From assembly GCA_003134855.1 (NCBI GenBank), contig PLCS01000009.1, forward strand, positions 204,327-268,326: 64,000 bases of DNA, read 5' to 3'. This document shows, in pieces, positions 1 to 8,345 of this stretch. The translations under genes and the position numbers were made by a program. Position 1 is the first letter of the stretch. Every line of letters begins with the position of its first letter. The stretch comes from Acidobacteriaceae bacterium. GTDB lineage: Bacteria > Acidobacteriota > Terriglobia > Terriglobales > Acidobacteriaceae. Below the pieces are notes generated by a model, which had not been told where the DNA came from, made no database searches, and worked only from the letters and a program-made list of their open reading frames with translations.

Positions 1-244
1 CGCCGATGGGCGCCTGGGGCAGTTCAAATTCTCCGTCAGCGTTGGTGACGGCGCTGAGCGTGAAGGCGGAATTCGCTGCTTGCAGAGTGACGGCCGCGCC
101 GGCGATAGGCCTGTGCTGCGGATCGTGGACCACTCCGTGCAGGGTGGCAAAGACGGTGGCGAATGCGGGAACACACGCGGCCGCAACGAGAACGGCAGCG
201 AGAGTTGAATGCAGAATAGGAAAGAGGGAAGGGAAACGCCGCAT
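1..244 (-). CDS. N-terminus of a secreted carboxypeptidase-regulatory-domain protein (TonB-receptor-like), partial
   Basis: An open frame reads leftward from an ATG at 244 and runs off the window, so about 81 residues are visible. It begins MRRFPSLFP, followed by a hydrophobic signal-peptide core ending near an AFA cleavage-like motif. After that comes a segment of the form VVHDPQHRPIAGAAVTLQ followed by TNADGEFELP. This matches the start of a carboxypeptidase-regulatory (transthyretin-like beta-sandwich) domain, which in Acidobacteriota usually heads Oar-like TonB-dependent outer-membrane receptors. The family is recognised from this domain only. The barrel lies outside the window, so a different secreted protein with the same domain remains possible. 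Confidence 0.7.
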   Translation of the reverse strand, partial: MRRFPSLFPILHSTLAAVLVAAACVPAFATVFATLHGVVHDPQHRPIAGAAVTLQAANSAFTLSAVTNADGEFELPQAPIG

Positions 245-358
245 CTGGAATTATGGTACAGGAAAAGCGGTTCGGCGGCAGATGCTGGGTAATCAGCGCG
301 GCCCTTCAAGTATCATCGAGTTATCGTACTATTCATCGATCTCCAAGAGGAATTGCCC

Positions 359-1657
359 ATGTCCGAGTTGAATGGTTCCGTATCGCCGCAACAGCTTTCT
401 GCGCAGGCGCCCCTCATGCGGCGCCCACTGCGCATCGCCCTCTTTGGTTTTGGAACGGTGGCGAGTTCGGTGGCGCGGATTCTGGTCGAGTCCAGGCCCG
501 AAGGCCTTGAGTTGACCCACGTGTATGTTCGCAGCGTGGCGCGCAGGCGCGCGGATTGGGTTCCGTCGAGCGTGACGTGGAGCGAGGACGCCGATGCCGT
601 GCTGGCCTCCGACGTGGATGTGGTAGTGGAACTGGCCGGCGGGCTTGATCCGGCCGGCGACTGGGTGCGCAAGGCGCTCTGCGCCGGCAAGAGCGTGGTC
701 ACCGCCAACAAGAAGCTGATCTCCGTTCACGGCGTCGAGTTGGAGCGGCTGGCCGCGGCCGGGGGCGGAGACTTGAAGTACGGCGCGGCCGTGGCGGGTG
801 GCATCCCGGTGATCCCGGGGCTGGAGCAAGGGCTGGCCGGGGATCGCATCGAGCGCATTGAAGGCATTCTGAACGGCACCTGCAATTTCATTCTGAGCAA
901 GATGCAGGAGGGCGCGGAGTACGCTCCGGTGCTGGCCGAGGCGCAGGCCAAAGGCTTTGCCGAGGCCGATCCGACCGAGGATGTGGGCGGTTTTGACGCG
1001 CGCGCCAAGCTGACCATCCTGATGCGCCTGGCGCTGCGCGTCGAGGTGGACCCGGAGGAGATTGCGCCGCTGCCTATCACCTCGATTGCCGCCGTGGACT
1101 TCAGCTATGCGCGCGACCTGGGCTGCACCATCCGGCAGATTGCGCGGGCCGATCATGCCGAAGGGAAGATCGCGGCCTCGGTGGGACCGATGCTGGTGGA
1201 CCTGCACTCGCCGCTGGCCTGGTCGCGGGGCACGGAGAACATGGTGGTCTTCTCCGGCCACTATGGCGGGGATGTAGTCTTCTCAGGCCACGGAGCGGGC
1301 GGCCATCCCACGGCGGTGGCCGTGGTCAGCGATCTGCTGGCTCTGGCGCACGGGTCGCGGCGGGTCAAGGTTCCGGCGGCGCCGTCGCAGCTGAGCGCCG
1401 AGTTTGAGGTTCCGCATTACATCCGCTTCATGGTCAACGACAAGCCGGGAATCATCGCCGACATTACCGTGGCGCTGGCCAGCGAGGGCATCAACATCCG
1501 CGCCATCGTGCAGAAGCCCGGCTTTCCGCCGCACGCGCTGCCCTTCGTGATGACCGTGGAGCCGTGCACCTCGCCGGCGCTCAAGCGGGCGATGGAGTGC
1601 CTCCGCGGCAAGGACTATTTGCTAGAAGAGCCGCTGGATTTGCAGATGCTGGAGTAG
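359..1657 (+). CDS. hom: Homoserine dehydrogenase with C-terminal ACT domain
   Basis: NAD(P)-dependent reduction of aspartate semialdehyde to homoserine, the branch step to threonine, methionine and isoleucine, in the cytoplasm. The 432-residue protein has a Rossmann loop GFGTVA near residues 30-35, the family signature NGTCNFILSKMQ, the downstream segment AEADPTEDVGGFDARAK, and a C-terminal ACT domain (about residues 350-432) that normally carries threonine feedback control. ATG 359 is chosen over an in-frame TTG at 353 because AAGAGG at 345-350 gives 8-nt spacing. The length is normal for the monofunctional enzyme. The last 49 bases are repeated at 3167-3215, downstream of a small inserted cassette, and this copy remains intact. 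Confidence 0.95.
   Translation: MSELNGSVSPQQLSAQAPLMRRPLRIALFGFGTVASSVARILVESRPEGLELTHVYVRSVARRRADWVPSSVTWSEDADAVLASDVDVVVELAGGLDPAGDWVRKALCAGKSVVTANKKLISVHGVELERLAAAGGGDLKYGAAVAGGIPVIPGLEQGLAGDRIERIEGILNGTCNFILSKMQEGAEYAPVLAEAQAKGFAEADPTEDVGGFDARAKLTILMRLALRVEVDPEEIAPLPITSIAAVDFSYARDLGCTIRQIARADHAEGKIAASVGPMLVDLHSPLAWSRGTENMVVFSGHYGGDVVFSGHGAGGHPTAVAVVSDLLALAHGSRRVKVPAAPSQLSAEFEVPHYIRFMVNDKPGIIADITVALASEGINIRAIVQKPGFPPHALPFVMTVEPCTSPALKRAMECLRGKDYLLEEPLDLQMLE
1608..1656 (+). repeat. Left copy of a 49-bp direct repeat (3' end of hom)
   Basis: The final 49 bases of hom before its last stop base recur at 3167-3215 with a single internal difference (CTA versus CTC, both Leu) and a different stop codon (TAG here, TAA there). 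The two copies bound a 1.56-kb segment with its own genes. This resembles an element that inserted at the 3' end of a gene and restored the reading frame. Confidence 0.9.
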
Positions 1658-1670
1658 CAGGGAGCGATCT

Positions 1671-2270
1671 GTGCGACTGACAGACAATGAGAAGGCCGAA
1701 CTTTGGGGGATGCGGTTTGTCTTTACTAATGCCGATGTGGGACAAGCAATCGGGGATTTCACGCAAGGCATAACTGGTCTGCTTGACTCGGGTGATCCTG
1801 AAAATGTACACCGCGCAATTGCCGGAATCGAGCAGGTGAAATCCTGGTTCCAGCAAATGCATAATTTCTTTCATACCCTCGGAATGATCGCGGCAAAAGC
1901 GTTTCTGGAGGCTGAATTTCCGGATTTACCTTGGGAAAATATTGAATTCGCACAAAATGCGAACCGAAGCGGTGCAGACCTCTTTATCGCAACCCACCGG
2001 ATAGTTGCCGAGTTGAAGACTACGGAACCCTGCAACAAATCGAAGATGGGAACAGTTCCCGTCAAATTCGGTGCACAACAGAAGCAGAACATAGATAAAG
2101 ACTTGCAAAAACTTTCAGATGCGAAATACTCTGAATTCAGCAAATATATGTTCGTCACTTCGCCTCTCGCCTATCATTGCCTTGTTCGAGATTACCGGGC
2201 CAAATTCCCTACTGTCACATTCGTACTCCTCAGAAACATACCCGACATTTCCAGACCTATTTCAAAATAG
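1671..2270 (+). CDS. Putative PD-(D/E)XK-fold nuclease-like protein
   Basis: A 199-residue soluble protein with no signal peptide or membrane segment. It starts at GTG 1671, preceded by GGGAG at 1660-1664. I do not recognise a named family. The segment around residues 101-120 (GADLFIATH, then IVAELKTTEP) gives D103, E114 and K116, the D...ExK layout of PD-(D/E)XK nucleases, with acidic residues in the preceding helix (AKAFLEAEF, about 75-83). Base composition is clearly more AT-rich than hom or the genes on the other side, and the gene lies inside the repeat-bounded insert next to HigBA. It could be an orphan restriction-type or defence nuclease. No methyltransferase is present, so a complete restriction-modification system is not supported. 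Confidence 0.5.
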   Translation: MRLTDNEKAELWGMRFVFTNADVGQAIGDFTQGITGLLDSGDPENVHRAIAGIEQVKSWFQQMHNFFHTLGMIAAKAFLEAEFPDLPWENIEFAQNANRSGADLFIATHRIVAELKTTEPCNKSKMGTVPVKFGAQQKQNIDKDLQKLSDAKYSEFSKYMFVTSPLAYHCLVRDYRAKFPTVTFVLLRNIPDISRPISK

Positions 2271-2324
2271 GTTCGAACAAACGACGAATCTCGTAAGGCC
2301 TCTTTTCTCGTAACGATAATTCCC

Positions 2325-2353
2325 TTGACAGAATATCGCCTTAAAGGAATAAT
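2325..2353 (+). promoter_or_regulatory. Sigma70-type promoter for higBA
   Basis: TTGACA at 2325-2330 and AATAAT at 2348-2353 are separated by 17 nt. The expected transcription start is about 2360, which is the ATG of the toxin gene, so the transcript may be leaderless. Confidence 0.55.
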
Positions 2354-2359
2354 TGACGC

Positions 2360-2707
2360 ATGGCATGGGAGATCGAAGTCAGCGATGAGTTCAAGGATTG
2401 GTACGATTCGCTGAACGACGAGGAGTGCGGTAGCGTCCACAACGTGATTGAGGCGCTGGCGTCTGTGGGTCCGGCGCTGGGCCGGCCTCAGGTTGATACG
2501 TTGAAAGGTTCGCGCTTTGCGAACATGAAAGAGTTGCGCATTCAGCATCAGGGCAGACCCTATCGCATCCTGTTTGCTTTTGATCCGCGCCGCTTCGCTT
2601 ATCTGATTCTTGGCGGCGACAAGACCGGAGATGCTCTGTGGTATATGGACGCGATTCGACGCGCCGATTTGATCTACGCCAAACACCTTGAAGAGATTGG
2701 AGCATAA
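2360..2707 (+). CDS. higB: RelE/HigB-type toxin of a type II toxin-antitoxin pair
   Basis: A 115-residue protein of the HigB/Gp49 branch of the RelE superfamily, ribosome-dependent mRNA endonucleases. It opens with WEIEVSDEFKDWYDSL, then has LKGSRFANMKELRIQ and RPYRILFAFDPRR, the basic strand region typical of the fold, and ends with the YMDAIRRADLIYAKHLEEI helix. Toxin-first order followed by an XRE-type antitoxin one base after its stop is the HigBA arrangement. The pair lies inside the insert bounded by the hom 3'-end repeats. Function is inferred from family and context. Confidence 0.88.
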   Translation: MAWEIEVSDEFKDWYDSLNDEECGSVHNVIEALASVGPALGRPQVDTLKGSRFANMKELRIQHQGRPYRILFAFDPRRFAYLILGGDKTGDALWYMDAIRRADLIYAKHLEEIGA

Positions 2708-2708
2708 T

Positions 2709-3068
2709 ATGTCCCACAACTGGAGAGAGATTCGCAGGACGCTTTCACCGGAGCAGGAAGAAGCGACGCGGCAATATGTGAAGTCGGTTGTGGCGGCGGT
2801 GACGCTGAATCAACTGCGCGAGGCGCGCAGCCTCACCCAAGCCAGCCTGGCCAGCGTTCTGGGCATCAATCAAGGCTCTGTCTCGAAGATGGAGAAGCGC
2901 ACGGATATGTATATCTCTACGCTGCGCAGCTTCATTCAGGCGATGGGCGGGCAGCTCCAGATCAAAGCTGTCTTTCCCGAAGGCGAAGTGGAGATTGAGC
3001 AATTCAAGAATGTGGCCGGAAGCCCCACGGAATCTGAATCCGAAGACTCCCGGCAAGTTGCCGCATGA
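2709..3068 (+). CDS. higA: HigA-like XRE-family antitoxin
   Basis: A 119-residue DNA-binding antitoxin partner of the preceding toxin. The helix-turn-helix lies about residues 30-70 (LNQLREARSLTQASLASVLG, then INQGSVSKMEKR), matching Cro/XRE repressors. The C-terminal part is acidic and probably flexible. ATG 2709 is chosen because GGAG at 2698-2701 sits at good distance. An upstream in-frame TTG at 2688 would add seven residues overlapping the toxin. The spacing of one base after the toxin stop implies translational coupling. It likely autorepresses the promoter at 2325-2353. Confidence 0.88.
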   Translation: MSHNWREIRRTLSPEQEEATRQYVKSVVAAVTLNQLREARSLTQASLASVLGINQGSVSKMEKRTDMYISTLRSFIQAMGGQLQIKAVFPEGEVEIEQFKNVAGSPTESESEDSRQVAA

Positions 3069-3107
3069 CTTACAGGTTCCGCTCCCTATGAACAAGGCTG
3101 ATTGAGG

Positions 3108-3156
3108 TTCGTGGATTCCCACCCTTTTCGCAAAAAACGCGAAAAGGATGGGGCAC
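3108..3156 (+). repeat. Dispersed hairpin repeat, copy 1 (CCTTTTCGC stem)
   Basis: Outer flanks GTGG-TTCCCA and TGGGGCAC enclose an inverted repeat, CCTTTTCGC with GCGAAAAGG. It is one of at least 13 family members in the window and lies just inside the right end of the hom-repeat insert. Confidence 0.8.
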
Positions 3157-3166
3157 GGAGCTTTTT

Positions 3167-3215
3167 GCAAGGACTATTTGCTCGAAGAGCCGCTGGATTT
3201 GCAGATGCTGGAGTA
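3167..3215 (+). repeat. Right copy of the 49-bp hom 3'-end repeat
   Basis: This is the partner of 1608-1656, in the same orientation and ending in TAA at 3214-3216. The last 15 codons of hom are present here without the rest of the gene. The single synonymous difference suggests that this copy was either brought in by the element or has diverged since insertion. Confidence 0.9.
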
Positions 3216-3227
3216 ACGAAACAGTGG

Positions 3228-6200
3228 TCAGTTGTTAGAGTCTTGCGTATTCCCATGCTTCTTATGAGAGGCTTTGGGCGCATGGCTATCCGCGGGGTCC
3301 TCCAGGGGAGAATAATTGAGGATTTTCATCGTGGAACCGAAACGATGGAAGTTGCGGAACTCGATATCGTTCATATCCGTCTCTCCGCTACCCTTCTTGA
3401 GGATGATTTGCGCGCCGACCGGCAGCAGGTAATCGTGTTTGTTGATGAGGACGTAGTCGTAGTCCACGCTCACCGAAGCCGCCTTGAAGGGAAACTTTTT
3501 CGGCACATCGTCCACGACCTGTGTGATGCGGCGAACCGCCCGGGTTGCGCTGTCGATGAAGACCTGGCCGTGGTAGCCGGCCGTGACTACATCCGTAGGA
3601 CTCATCCGGAGATTGAAGGAGGAGTTTTTCAGTTCCACGCGGTAGTCGAATACCTGAACCGTCCCGTCTCCCAGCGCGCCGGTTTCCTTCCATTGGAAAT
3701 CGGCCATCGAAGAGGGCCGGAAGAGGCCTGAGATGGCCGCGCCGAACTCTCCGACCGTCAGCACTCCTCGCGTGTCTCCGGTGTAGTCGTGGCTCTTGGA
3801 ACCGTTGAGCTCCAGTTCCAGCATGATCCGGTCTTCATCATGATTCACATAGGACAGTAGTTCCGTGAATTTGTCCTTGTGATTCCATTGACTCGTGCCT
3901 TTTTGATTGACGGACCGGTTGGTCACCTGTTCGCACATCAGGTTGGGCAGCGAGTCCCGGTATTCCATTGCGTATGCGGTCGCATCCGCGAGGATTGACT
4001 TGAGTTCATCCGGCGACGGTTTCTGAACGGGGTTGGAGGGAAAGGTGATGACCAGCGGGCCAACGGGGTGAGAGGCGTGATCCGGAAGGGATGGATCGGC
4101 ATCCGCACCGACTCCCGTCATCGTGAAGGTGACACCGGTTTCCGCTGTCTTTCCGCCTTGTTTCAGGGTAGCCTTCACCTCGTACAGGCCATCCATTGGC
4201 GGATTGACCGAAAAGCTGGTCAGGTAGGAAGAATACTCCGCTCCGCTGGTTTGCCGAGAGATCATCGGCGCGCCGCCCAGCGCTTTGCCATTGCGGAAGA
4301 TTCGGATGTTGAGCTGGGGGGCTTCCGGCATGCTGGGGTCTGCATGAGCGGTGAAGAAGACCGAAACGTCTTTGACGCCGGGCGGCAACTGCCCGGAGAG
4401 ATTCGGCGTCACTCGATAGCTTCCATGGAGAAGCGGCTCCAGGGGGTCGTCGCCGGCGTGAACCGGATCCGTCTGCCGCACCAGAACCATGTTGCTCAAC
4501 GAGGGCACGCCGGAGGCGCCTGTAATTTCAAAGGCGATGCGCTGCGCGCCGGCTTTGCCGCTGTTGTGGTCCAGAATGGCCGCTTCCAGTACGTATTGAC
4601 CCGCGAGAGCGGTGAAATGGCGCAGGAACGTGACAACTCCGTACTTTGACCTTTCATTGTTTCTCTGGATTCCACGGCGTGGAATATCCGCGCTGAAGCG
4701 CTCGACGACCGTGCCTGTTTTGTCTTTGATATCGGCTTCGATCGACAGGCTTACTGAATCGAGGTTGGTGATGGAGTCTTCTCGAATCTCCAGACTGGAG
4801 ATCGGCGCCTCAATGGCCAGCGTATTGACATTCCCCTCCGGCCTGTCACCCATGCGCAGGATCGCGGCATGGAAGGCCAGATCGGCGGGCAACTGCGCTT
4901 CACTGAGAATCTTCAGCAACGGCAACTCGAATGGCTTTGGAGCGGCGTCGCCAACGGCGCGTGGAGGCAACGCAAAATAGCCCGTCTGCGTGCGTATCGT
5001 GAGTCCGGCCCGGAGGGGCTTGACGGCAATCGGATGAAACTTCCCGTCGAATTCCGTGGGTGGGGAAGGATAGGAAGCCTCGTAATACGTTGTCAGGTCC
5101 TGGATCATTTCTTCCAGAGACCTCTGCATTCCGTTCCCGGTGATATAACCGCCGCCCGTACCCTCCGCCAATTGCTGCATATCGTTATTGTTCGATTCTT
5201 TGTCGGCGGATTCCTGGCCATTGCCGGCATGCAACAGGCCCTGGGCGCTCATCCGCGCTCCTGTGCGATCGAGGGAATTCAGGTCGACGACATAGAGGCT
5301 TACCCTGGACAGCTCCGCCGATCCGATGATGGATTTGATTGCATCCCTGGCCTGCGAATCGACCTGCCGGTCCTGCAAGGAGGTGAAATAAATCACCGCC
5401 TTTTTTTGCGTGAGCGGTTGCTCCGCCTGGGCCAAGGCCAATAAGGCCGCCATGGAAGGCCGGAGATGCTGATCCTGGGCAATCCGGCCGGAGTTCTTGA
5501 GCGCGGAATGCAGCGCTTGCGCCAGAGATCGATCTCTCGCGTTGATAGCTTTTCCCGTTGAATCGACGCCGGTCATCGCCAGCGTGATCAGTTGCTGTTC
5601 CTGCGGGCTGACAGTGCTGCCGCTCCCGGATTTCAACGGCTCGGTGGCTGTATGCACGGCATGCTCAAGCGCTTTGCGATCCGAGGTAAACCCATGCTGG
5701 ACGTGGAGCTGTCCATCGACATTCAGCACGGAAATAGAAAAGCCGTTCTCGGGGATCACCTTGAGAATCTTCGCCGCGGCCTCGCGCGCATTCTTCGTGA
5801 CGAACGGATCCGTTTCCTTGCTTGTGCCGGCAGCCGGGTCCGGCCGATCAAAGACCAGCGTGATCAGATGTTCGCGATTCTGTTTGCCGGTCACAAGGCT
5901 AAGATCCTTGAGTGTGACCGGAGAATCGCCATCGGTGACCGCAATCTCGCCCGGCTTCAGGTCGAGAACGGGCTTGTCGTTCTTATTGGCAACCACAAGA
6001 TCGAGATAGACCTGATCGGCATTTCCGGGCGATTCAACCCCTGGATTCATGGGTTGTGTCGCCGCCTGGCCGCAAGCCCACGGAACCGCTGCTGCAAAAA
6101 CAAGCAAAGCCAGCAGCCTTATGATGATGATCTGGCGCTCAGATACCTTTTTATGCACACCACACCCGCCCATTTTGAACACGGCTTCTCCCTGTTTGAC

Positions 6201-6239
6201 CTTGCAATCAGATCGACATGAATAGAGAAGGCTGGCCAT
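3228..6239 (-). CDS. VWFA-related acidobacterial-domain exported protein
   Basis: A 1003-residue exported protein of the acidobacterial VWFA-related family (TIGR03436 type). A hydrophobic export segment (IIIIRLLALLVFAAAV) lies about residues 37-52. The von Willebrand A-like region follows (about 120-400), beginning LITLVFDRPDP where a classical MIDAS would read DxSxS, so metal binding may be lost. The rest is beta-rich. It is the third gene of the blaI / M56-peptidase operon, 21 nt after the peptidase stop. ATG 6239 has AGGA at 8-nt spacing, and ATG 6173 is an alternative that shortens the N-terminus by 22 residues. The role is unknown, probably in the cell envelope. Confidence 0.8.
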   Translation of the reverse strand: MASLLYSCRSDCKVKQGEAVFKMGGCGVHKKVSERQIIIIRLLALLVFAAAVPWACGQAATQPMNPGVESPGNADQVYLDLVVANKNDKPVLDLKPGEIAVTDGDSPVTLKDLSLVTGKQNREHLITLVFDRPDPAAGTSKETDPFVTKNAREAAAKILKVIPENGFSISVLNVDGQLHVQHGFTSDRKALEHAVHTATEPLKSGSGSTVSPQEQQLITLAMTGVDSTGKAINARDRSLAQALHSALKNSGRIAQDQHLRPSMAALLALAQAEQPLTQKKAVIYFTSLQDRQVDSQARDAIKSIIGSAELSRVSLYVVDLNSLDRTGARMSAQGLLHAGNGQESADKESNNNDMQQLAEGTGGGYITGNGMQRSLEEMIQDLTTYYEASYPSPPTEFDGKFHPIAVKPLRAGLTIRTQTGYFALPPRAVGDAAPKPFELPLLKILSEAQLPADLAFHAAILRMGDRPEGNVNTLAIEAPISSLEIREDSITNLDSVSLSIEADIKDKTGTVVERFSADIPRRGIQRNNERSKYGVVTFLRHFTALAGQYVLEAAILDHNSGKAGAQRIAFEITGASGVPSLSNMVLVRQTDPVHAGDDPLEPLLHGSYRVTPNLSGQLPPGVKDVSVFFTAHADPSMPEAPQLNIRIFRNGKALGGAPMISRQTSGAEYSSYLTSFSVNPPMDGLYEVKATLKQGGKTAETGVTFTMTGVGADADPSLPDHASHPVGPLVITFPSNPVQKPSPDELKSILADATAYAMEYRDSLPNLMCEQVTNRSVNQKGTSQWNHKDKFTELLSYVNHDEDRIMLELELNGSKSHDYTGDTRGVLTVGEFGAAISGLFRPSSMADFQWKETGALGDGTVQVFDYRVELKNSSFNLRMSPTDVVTAGYHGQVFIDSATRAVRRITQVVDDVPKKFPFKAASVSVDYDYVLINKHDYLLPVGAQIILKKGSGETDMNDIEFRNFHRFGSTMKILNYSPLEDPADSHAPKASHKKHGNTQDSNN

Positions 6240-6260
6240 CTGTTGAATCCTAACTTCGAA

Positions 6261-8345
6261 CTAATTGACCTCTGCGGGTTTCTCAACATGGTCGATGACG
6301 AAAACTTCAACAGAAGCCATCGTGGAGTCGAGTTTGAGTCCTAACTGCCCCTGGATTGCGGCGGACAGCGGCGGCGGCGCGTTCGTGCCGACTGGATGCG
6401 GAATCGTCACGCCCAAACCGGGAAACTGGGAGTCATCGGGCGTCCAGTTGAGGGTGAAGTCATATCTCCCTGTGATCCCGGTCCGATCGAGGACCGGGCG
6501 GTCGAGCACGCCGGCTTGCATCACAGCGGCAAAGTCCTGCATTGATCCACTGCGGACGTTCAACTTGCCCAGATCCTGAAAGGACATTTTGGGCAACTGA
6601 TTCGGATCTGCCGAGCTTTTGGCCAGCTTCGGCTCAGCTTGTGTCTTGCTCAGCGCATAGACCAAAAGCTCTTTCTTGTCGTGATGGAGGCTGAGTTTGA
6701 AGCGCTTGGCCAGCAGCTTCCGCACCAGGCTCTGTATCTGATTGGGGCTGGGTTCGCCTTCGCCGCTATATGTTGCGCTGATGTCGAATTTGTCTTTGTC
6801 CACCCAGGCCGGCGCGCCGATGAGCTGCCTGGGATGAATTTCGTAAGCACCTGTGATAAGGTCGCTCAGCGTAAAGTTCGTTGCCAGCAGGTGGCCCATC
6901 CGGACAGTGATGCTTCTGTCCGGCACCTCGGACCGGCTGGGTGTGATGGTGGCAGTCACAATACCGGGATCGATGCCGGCGGCCATCGGCTGTGGCTTGG
7001 GAATCTCCCAGGCCGTCTGCGGCGTTGCGCGGCTCAGGGTTAAAGGATGCACGAAAGAGAACTGGTTCAAGGTTCCGGCCATCGACATTCCATCCGGACT
7101 CAGTTTGCCTTCGAAGACAGCGCCAATCGCAGCGATGGAAATCTTCACGTTCGCGCCATCCAGCACAACCCCGGTAACCGGAACGGGCGTTGAGCTCTGG
7201 TCGATGGCATAGAAGATCCCGTTGTACTCGCCCGTCTTAGCCTTGGAGATCTCGAAGACCCCGCGCAGATCGAGGCCGGTGTGAAGCGTACACTGCCAGG
7301 TGCCCGCAAGCCCCTGCGTCGAGGTTTGAGCATCGGCTTGCTTGATATGCACCAGGCCGAAGATAACCGGGACGGAGATGGCAACGGTTGCCGCCAGCGC
7401 CAGCAGCAGCTTTCGGCCGGGACCGAGATTGCTCGCCGCTTTTCCGGTCATGATGCGGACAATACGGCCTTTGAGGTCCGATCCGGCAACGCCCGCGACA
7501 CAGGCCAGCGGCGACTCGATGCAGAATTTGCAGACCTGCAGAATGCTCTCAGCGTAGACCTCCGCCTCGTTTCCGGAGCGCAGCACGATCTCGTCGCAGG
7601 CCTGTTCGCGCTCTTCCAGGAGGCGAGTCTTGATCCACCACACCGCGGGATGGAACCAGAAGAGCGCTTCCACCACCATGTGGAGGGCGGCGGTGAGATT
7701 GTCGCGCCGGCGGACGTGGCAGATCTCATGCGCGATGATGGCGTTGAGCTGCGCCGGGCTGAGGCGATCGTCAATTCCCTGCGGCAGCAGCAGAACGGGG
7801 CGGAAGATGCCGAAGACGCCGGGCTCGAGCAGCAGTGGCGAGCAGAGAACCGGCACCTCGGCCAACAGTGTCATGCGCGAAGAGGCGCGGATAGAGGCAC
7901 GGATCAGCAACCACCCGCGCAACCACGAGAAGATAACAAAAAGAAAGCCGCACAGCCAGGCCGCAAGCAGAATCACGGGCCACAGATTGCCCAGTCGCGC
8001 GGCAGCCACGGCCACTTCGGTCGTGGCGCTGGAAGATGAAACGGAGGCAGGCGATGCGGCCAGCGAAAAGGGCAAAGTGATCTGCTCCATTGCGGCTGCC
8101 AGCACCGGCCTTTGAATCGGAGTGGCGAACGCCGAGCGAAGCGATTCTCCGGCAGCGATGAGAAGCGAGAACGGGATCAGGTATTTGACGGAGGCAATCA
8201 TCCACACCCAATAGCGCATTCGGGCATGATTCTTGCGCAGGCTGATCGAGAGCAGCCATGCAATCCCGGTTACAAGGGTTGACTGCCAGAGATGGTTGGC
8301 CAGGGCCGCCGTCCAAGCATCGTTCCAGAATGCCGGAAGCATCAT
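6261..8345 (-). CDS. BlaR1-like M56 family membrane metallopeptidase with TIGR03435-type C-terminal domain
   Basis: A 694-residue membrane protein. The N-terminal half has hydrophobic segments near residues 20-37, 47-64 and 118-142. The zinc-peptidase motif HEICH (206-210) lies in NAIIAHEICHVRRRDN, with the downstream EREQACDE that completes the M56 active site. Another membrane segment precedes a periplasmic part. The C-terminal third (FDISATYSGEGEPS, LAKRFKLSLHHDKKELLVYAL, RPVLDRTGITGRYDFTLNW) matches the TIGR03435 'soil-associated' family abundant in Acidobacteriota. It replaces the penicillin-binding sensor of true BlaR1, so the ligand is unknown. Its start overlaps blaI by 4 nt (ATGA), a classic coupling. 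It probably senses an envelope signal and inactivates the BlaI-like repressor. Confidence 0.88.
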   Translation of the reverse strand: MMLPAFWNDAWTAALANHLWQSTLVTGIAWLLSISLRKNHARMRYWVWMIASVKYLIPFSLLIAAGESLRSAFATPIQRPVLAAAMEQITLPFSLAASPASVSSSSATTEVAVAAARLGNLWPVILLAAWLCGFLFVIFSWLRGWLLIRASIRASSRMTLLAEVPVLCSPLLLEPGVFGIFRPVLLLPQGIDDRLSPAQLNAIIAHEICHVRRRDNLTAALHMVVEALFWFHPAVWWIKTRLLEEREQACDEIVLRSGNEAEVYAESILQVCKFCIESPLACVAGVAGSDLKGRIVRIMTGKAASNLGPGRKLLLALAATVAISVPVIFGLVHIKQADAQTSTQGLAGTWQCTLHTGLDLRGVFEISKAKTGEYNGIFYAIDQSSTPVPVTGVVLDGANVKISIAAIGAVFEGKLSPDGMSMAGTLNQFSFVHPLTLSRATPQTAWEIPKPQPMAAGIDPGIVTATITPSRSEVPDRSITVRMGHLLATNFTLSDLITGAYEIHPRQLIGAPAWVDKDKFDISATYSGEGEPSPNQIQSLVRKLLAKRFKLSLHHDKKELLVYALSKTQAEPKLAKSSADPNQLPKMSFQDLGKLNVRSGSMQDFAAVMQAGVLDRPVLDRTGITGRYDFTLNWTPDDSQFPGLGVTIPHPVGTNAPPPLSAAIQGQLGLKLDSTMASVEVFVIDHVEKPAEVN

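Noticed and set aside
1671..3068. Complete restriction-modification or phage-defence system in the hom insert
   Set aside because: Only a nuclease-like protein and HigBA are present. There is no methyltransferase, helicase or sensor gene.
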